Of a stretch of 8,193 nucleotides of DNA, positions 5,854 to 8,193 are shown piece by piece (within the stretch, counting starts at the first letter, position 1; each line of letters opens with the position of its first letter). A program made the translations under genes and the position numbers. Where the stretch lies: positions 1 to 8,193 of the forward strand of contig JAEUSA010000005.1 in the NCBI GenBank assembly GCA_016788945.1, in the 5' to 3' direction. The DNA comes from Leptospiraceae bacterium. Lineage in GTDB: Bacteria; Spirochaetota; Leptospiria; Turneriellales; Turneriellaceae. Under the pieces are notes generated by a model. It worked only from the letters and a program-made list of their open reading frames with translations, did not search any database and was not told where the DNA came from.

Positions 5854-6555
5854 ATGACCGGGCGCTTCGCGCATTTTTCTCCGTTACATAATCTCATTCT
5901 TGTTCTCACGCTGATTGTCACGGCAATGCTCGTCGTCTACGCGCGCCGTTCGGGCAGCGAGAAAAATCCGCGCTATCTTGGTTATGCCATCGGTGCAATT
6001 TTGCTCGCGAATTATGCTGCATACGTTGTCTACCGTATACACAGCGGGCATTGGGCGCCGCGCTACGATCTGCCGATGGAACTCTGCAATTGGGCGGCGT
6101 TTGCCACCTCCCTTGCACTTTTTACGCGCAACCGCTTTGTCGGCGAGCTGGCATATTTTTGGGTCATGGCGGGTTCGGTTAATGGCGTCATTTCACCCGA
6201 TCTGACCGTAACATTTCCGCATCCATATTTTTTTATCTTCTTTATTGCGCATTCGGGGCTGGTGTGTGGCGTGTTATATCTGGTGTTCGGATTAAAAGCA
6301 TACCCGCGTCCTCGCGCCGTGTTGCGCGTTTGGCTGTTTTCGCAGGTTTATCTTGCCACCGCGTTTTTGACTAACTATGCACTCGGCGGTAACTATGGTT
6401 ACACGATGGCAAAACCCGCCGCCGGTTCGCTGCTCGATTATCTCGGCCCTTGGCCTTGGTATTTGCTTTCTTTAGAAGGGCTGGCGCTATTGCTCTATTC
6501 TCTTCTTTATCTGCCGTTTTTTCTTCTGCGGCAGCGTGTCAAAGAATCTCCATAA
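5854..6555 (+). CDS. TIGR02206 (YwaF / TMEM164-like) integral membrane protein
   Basis: A 233-residue membrane protein with hydrophobic segments at about 12-30, 42-60, 76-91, 98-112, 124-147, 156-177 and 202-225. The blocks DLPMELCNWAAF (72-83), NGVISPDL (110-117), FPHPYFFIFFIAHSGL (121-136), NYALGGNYGYTMAKPA (174-189) and LLDYLGPWPWYLLSLE (193-208) match the TIGR02206 family typified by Bacillus YwaF, related to animal TMEM164, which is reported to be a cysteine-dependent acyltransferase acting on ether phospholipids. Cys78 in the PMELCN block is the candidate equivalent cysteine. The bacterial function is not established. It starts 18 bases after the hemerythrin stop and both genes share the start context CGGCATGAC, so they are probably one operon. 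The last 17 bases overlap the tail of the convergent toxin gene. Confidence 0.85.
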   Translation: MTGRFAHFSPLHNLILVLTLIVTAMLVVYARRSGSEKNPRYLGYAIGAILLANYAAYVVYRIHSGHWAPRYDLPMELCNWAAFATSLALFTRNRFVGELAYFWVMAGSVNGVISPDLTVTFPHPYFFIFFIAHSGLVCGVLYLVFGLKAYPRPRAVLRVWLFSQVYLATAFLTNYALGGNYGYTMAKPAAGSLLDYLGPWPWYLLSLEGLALLLYSLLYLPFFLLRQRVKESP

Positions 6556-6883
6556 GACGCAATAGCCCCTGATCACGCGTGACGAGCTTGGCTCCCATTT
6601 GTGTGGCTGATAATAACAGATGAAGATCAACGTAGCCAACGCCCTGAATCTTAGTGCCATAGGCTTCAATAAAGCTCAATACGTGCTCGTGTTCGACGAT
6701 AACCGCGCAGGGCAGGTAGTTCAACAGATCGCGAACTTCGGCGGTGATACCGCTCAGATAAAGTTCTCCCTCGACATAGGGGTGCAATAACGCTTCGCCG
6801 CGCATTAGGCTCGAGGCGAGTTCATCGGCGGCGTGGCGCTTTCGCAAAAAATCGATAAAAATATTGGTGTCTGCGAGCAGCAT
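6539..6883 (-). CDS. vapC: VapC-type PIN-domain toxin
   Basis: A 114-residue PIN-domain endoribonuclease, toxin of a type II toxin-antitoxin pair; known VapC proteins cut tRNA or rRNA in a Mg2+-dependent manner. The acidic active-site residues are visible: D5 in LLADTNIFIDFL, E40 in VEGELYLSG, D86 in GYVDLHLL and D104 in VTRDQGLL, all in the standard order, so the enzyme looks intact. Length is slightly short but normal for the family. It starts five bases after the antitoxin stop and overlaps the convergent membrane-protein gene by 17 bases at its 3' end. Confidence 0.9.
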   Translation of the reverse strand: MLLADTNIFIDFLRKRHAADELASSLMRGEALLHPYVEGELYLSGITAEVRDLLNYLPCAVIVEHEHVLSFIEAYGTKIQGVGYVDLHLLLSATQMGAKLVTRDQGLLRLMEIL

Positions 6884-6888
6884 TATTC

Positions 6889-7077
6889 TCAGAACTTTCG
6901 CCGCGGTACCTCTCGCAGCTCTGGGAATTTACCGGCCAGCCGCGCCAGTTGCCGGTTTTTTTCGAGGCGAATGAGCTCGCTGAGGGCGAGATCAACCAGT
7001 TCAGTCTTGTTGAGATTGGCATAGAGCAGCTGCGCCGCCTTAATTTTCCCGTCATCTATTTCGATGGTTGTACGCAT
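6889..7077 (-). CDS. vapB: VapB-type antitoxin
   Basis: A 62-residue partner antitoxin of the downstream PIN toxin. MRTTIEIDDGKIKAAQLLY is the N-terminal beta strand and first helix of a ribbon-helix-helix DNA-binding domain, as in the DUF2191 group of VapB proteins, and the basic tail (LARLAGKFPELREVPRRKF) is the likely toxin-binding segment. The start is taken at ATG 7077; an in-frame GTG at 7083 would add two residues, but the family motif begins at MRTT. Such antitoxins repress their own promoter together with the toxin; a candidate operator overlaps the start codon. Confidence 0.87.
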   Translation of the reverse strand: MRTTIEIDDGKIKAAQLLYANLNKTELVDLALSELIRLEKNRQLARLAGKFPELREVPRRKF

Positions 7078-7113
7078 ATGCACTTATATGCACAATTTGA
7101 TGCGCGTGGTCAA
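7076..7113 (-). promoter_or_regulatory. Candidate vapBC promoter and operator, near-leaderless
   Basis: The minus strand shows TTGACC (7113-7108) as a -35 and TATAAG (7088-7083) as a -10, spaced 19 bases; CATATA at 7090-7085 would give 17. Transcription would start within a few bases of ATG 7077. GTGCATAT occurs twice, exactly 10 bases apart (plus strand 7076-7083 and 7086-7093), overlapping the -10 and the start codon, as expected for autorepression by a ribbon-helix-helix antitoxin. Confidence 0.4.
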
Positions 7114-7133
7114 GAGAAAAGGTGGTGGGGGTC

Positions 7134-7166
7134 TTGGGGCTGTCGCGACCTGCCGCGCAGCCCCAA
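7134..7166. repeat. Strong GC-rich hairpin flanked by A-tracts
   Basis: TTGGGGCTG (7134-7142) pairs perfectly with CAGCCCCAA (7158-7166), and inside it CGCG (7144-7147) pairs with CGCG (7154-7157) after a single bulged T, leaving a six-base loop. On the plus strand it is followed by A-runs, not T-runs, so it is not a canonical intrinsic terminator in either useful direction: on the minus strand the T-run comes before the hairpin. It may act as DNA structure upstream of the flagellin promoter or as a barrier between the two divergent units. Confidence 0.6.
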
Positions 7167-7183
7167 AAACCAAAAAAAATGGC

Positions 7184-7210
7184 TAAAACTATCAAAATTT
7201 TTCCCGACAA
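7184..7210 (+). promoter_or_regulatory. Sigma-28 (FliA) type promoter for flaB
   Basis: TAAAACTA (7184-7191), an 11-base spacer and CCCGACAA (7203-7210) match the flagellar sigma-28 consensus TAAA(GTTT)-N11-GCCGATAA with the correct spacing: the TAAA core is exact and six of eight -10 positions agree. A-tracts lie just upstream. This predicts a start near 7217 and a leader of about 205 bases, long for a flagellin, so another promoter nearer to the gene could also exist (TATAGT at 7335-7340 is a possible -10 without a good -35). Confidence 0.55.
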
Positions 7211-7305
7211 TACCAATGTGGGTGAAAAAGGCAAAAAAATGTTCAAGGGGATAAAAATAGGCTAAAATCGACATCCTACATCTGCTATGTTTGATTATCT
7301 TTCTT

Positions 7306-7327
7306 TAACTTACGTCAGCTCAAGTTA
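7306..7327. repeat. Inverted repeat TAACTT-N10-AAGTTA in the flaB leader
   Basis: TAACTT at 7306-7311 and AAGTTA at 7322-7327 form a perfect six-base inverted repeat spanning 22 bases, about two helical turns. It could be a dimeric regulator site just upstream of TATAGT (7335-7340), or an RNA stem in the transcript from the sigma-28 promoter. Confidence 0.35.
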
Positions 7328-7380
7328 GCTTCGCTATAGTCAAAACCCGTTCATAGGCTAAAGAACCAAGGAAGGTTCAC

Positions 7381-7398
7381 CCGCGACGTTTCGTGCGG
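7381..7398 (+). promoter_or_regulatory. Short hairpin just upstream of the flaB ribosome binding site
   Basis: CCGC (7381-7384) pairs with GCGG (7395-7398), and ACG (7386-7388) with CGT (7392-7394), around a TTT loop with one bulged G. It ends 15 bases before GGAGGG. GGA triplets occur close by at 7369-7371 (AAGGAAGG), 7403-7405 (GGGGAC) and 7414-7416 (the Shine-Dalgarno itself), the arrangement CsrA proteins recognise when repressing translation. Confidence 0.35.
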
Positions 7399-7413
7399 CG
7401 TGGGGACAACAAC

Positions 7414-7419
7414 GGAGGG
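7414..7419 (+). promoter_or_regulatory. flaB ribosome binding site
   Basis: GGAGGG lies three bases before the ATG at 7423 (GGAGGG-TCT-ATG). It is one of only two strong Shine-Dalgarno sequences in the window and fits the high expression of a flagellin. Confidence 0.75.
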
Positions 7420-7422
7420 TCT

Positions 7423-8193
7423 ATGATTATCAACCACAACCTGAGCGCGATTAACTCGCATCGGGTGCTCAAGTTCCAGAACGAAGAGCTCAGCAAGAAC
7501 ATGGAGAAGTTGTCGAGCGGTATGCGTATCAACCGCGGCGGGGACGATGCTTCAGGTCTTGCCGTCTCAGAAAAAATGCGTACACAGGTAGCGGGTCTGC
7601 GCCAGGCAGAACGCAACACCGAAGACGGCATGAGCATGATTCAGACAACCGAAGGTTATCTGAATGAGCTCAGCGAACTGCTGCAGCGTATTCGCGTGCT
7701 GTCAGTACAGTCTTCAAACGGTATCTACACGGCAGAAGACCGCCAGATGATGCAGGTAGAAGTGTCGCAGCTCGTCGACGAAGTCGATCGTATCGCTTCG
7801 CAGGCCGAGTTCAACAAAATGAAACTCCTTACTGGTTCGTTCGCACGTCTCAACCCGACCGCTTCTATGTGGTTCCACATGGGCGCGAACATGCACCAAC
7901 GCGAGCGCGTGTTCATCGAAACGATGACATCTGCGGCGCTGAAACTGAGAAACCCAACGGTGTTGACATTTATCTCGATTTCAACTCCGGGCAAGGCGAA
8001 CTCTGTTATTGGTCTCTCTGATGAAGCGCTCCGCATCATCAGCAAGCAGCGTGCTGACCTTGGCGCTTATTACAACCGCCTCGAACACGCAGCGAAAGGC
8101 CTCATGAACGCTTACGAGAATATCCAGGCGTCAGAAAGCCGTATCCGCGATACAGACATGGCAGAGACTATGTCGAGCTACACACGTTACCAG
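7423..8193 (+). CDS. flaB: Periplasmic flagellar filament core protein FlaB (partial, C-terminus outside window)
   Basis: Flagellin of the spirochaetal periplasmic flagellum core, exported by the flagellar type III system and therefore without a cleaved signal peptide. 257 codons are present. Residues 1-140 are the N-terminal D0/D1 helices ([71 protein letters not shown]); about 141-198 is the short FlaB-type connector ([17 protein letters not shown], then variable); from about 199 on is C-terminal D1/D0 ([40 protein letters not shown]). There is no D2/D3 insertion, as is usual in spirochaetes. Leptospira FlaB proteins are about 280 residues, so roughly 25 are missing. The start is fixed by the family N-terminus and the GGAGGG site. 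Confidence 0.97.
   Translation, partial: MIINHNLSAINSHRVLKFQNEELSKNMEKLSSGMRINRGGDDASGLAVSEKMRTQVAGLRQAERNTEDGMSMIQTTEGYLNELSELLQRIRVLSVQSSNGIYTAEDRQMMQVEVSQLVDEVDRIASQAEFNKMKLLTGSFARLNPTASMWFHMGANMHQRERVFIETMTSAALKLRNPTVLTFISISTPGKANSVIGLSDEALRIISKQRADLGAYYNRLEHAAKGLMNAYENIQASESRIRDTDMAETMSSYTRYQ

Larger units (their letters stand above)
7084..7422. other. 339-base intergenic region between vapB and flaB
   Basis: A/T-rich control region between divergent genes. It holds, in order, the vapBC promoter region, a GC-rich hairpin (7134-7166), A-tracts (7165-7169, 7172-7179), a sigma-28 type promoter (7184-7210), an inverted repeat (7306-7327), a leader hairpin (7381-7398) and the flaB ribosome binding site. 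GGCTAAA occurs three times (7181, 7260, 7356). I see no convincing gene; a TTG-started 64-codon minus-strand frame at 7246-7052 crosses the poly-A run and the antitoxin start and is treated as spurious. Confidence 0.6.

Noticed and set aside
7134..7179. Intrinsic terminator
   Set aside because: The stem is strong, but the run after it on the plus strand is A, not T; on the minus strand the T-run is upstream of the stem, so neither direction gives a canonical terminator.
7052..7246. 64-codon minus-strand frame upstream of vapB with a lipoprotein-like stretch (FGFWGCAAG)
   Set aside because: It starts with TTG, has no Shine-Dalgarno, runs through the poly-A tract and hairpin which give it its Phe/Gly/Cys look, and overlaps the antitoxin start.
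7921..8010. Possible frameshift in the variable part of flaB
   Set aside because: The stretch differs from Leptospira FlaB, but it is in the known variable connector, and the frame stays intact from 7423 to the window end with conserved blocks on both sides.
1..8193. CRISPR array, tRNA, rRNA, insertion sequence or phage attachment site
   Set aside because: No regularly spaced repeats, cloverleaf, rRNA segments, transposase-like protein or terminal inverted repeats were found by reading either strand.

Overview
The window looks like chromosome from a spirochaete of the family Leptospiraceae. The main evidence is the flagellin gene at its right end: the encoded protein has the short, two-domain FlaB sequence of periplasmic flagella (for example the [17 protein letters not shown] and [19 protein letters not shown] blocks) and closely resembles Leptospira FlaB. 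Base composition looks close to 50-55 % GC by eye. That is high for Leptospira and would fit Turneriella or Leptonema better, but this genus assignment is an inference. The density of membrane-anchored AraC-type regulators known from Leptospira also fits.

Left part (1-3837), all minus strand and read right to left: an unrecognised exported protein with four mature cysteines, a DUF2461 protein, a seven-helix membrane protein with a C-terminal AraC DNA-binding domain, a small outer-membrane beta-barrel, and the first 217 residues of a diiron fatty acid hydroxylase / sterol desaturase family enzyme of the alkylglycerol-monooxygenase-like type (cut by the window edge). The first three genes are separated by 6 bases or overlap by 4; the last two overlap by one base (TGATG). 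A 61-base gap with a possible promoter and a strong ribosome binding site separates the regulator from the barrel gene, so the regulator may control the barrel/hydroxylase pair.

Middle part (3794-6555), plus strand: a second, different fatty acid hydroxylase family enzyme, whose start overlaps or nearly touches the divergent exported-protein gene; a 107-base gap with a tandem GACA-N4-TGTC palindrome pair around a possible promoter; a tandem two-domain bacteriohemerythrin with both diiron sites complete; and, 18 bases later, a TIGR02206 (YwaF / TMEM164-like) six- or seven-helix membrane protein. Three of the eight best-defined proteins are thus predicted diiron proteins that handle O2, and two families (AGMO-like, TMEM164-like) have animal relatives in ether-lipid metabolism.

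Right part (6539-8193): a VapBC-type toxin-antitoxin pair on the minus strand, whose toxin gene overlaps the tail of the TIGR02206 gene by 17 bases; then a 339-base A/T-rich intergenic region with a strong hairpin, A-tracts, a well-spaced sigma-28 promoter, an inverted repeat and a leader hairpin; then flaB, 257 codons of which are present before the window ends. No rRNA, tRNA, CRISPR array, insertion sequence or phage gene was seen.
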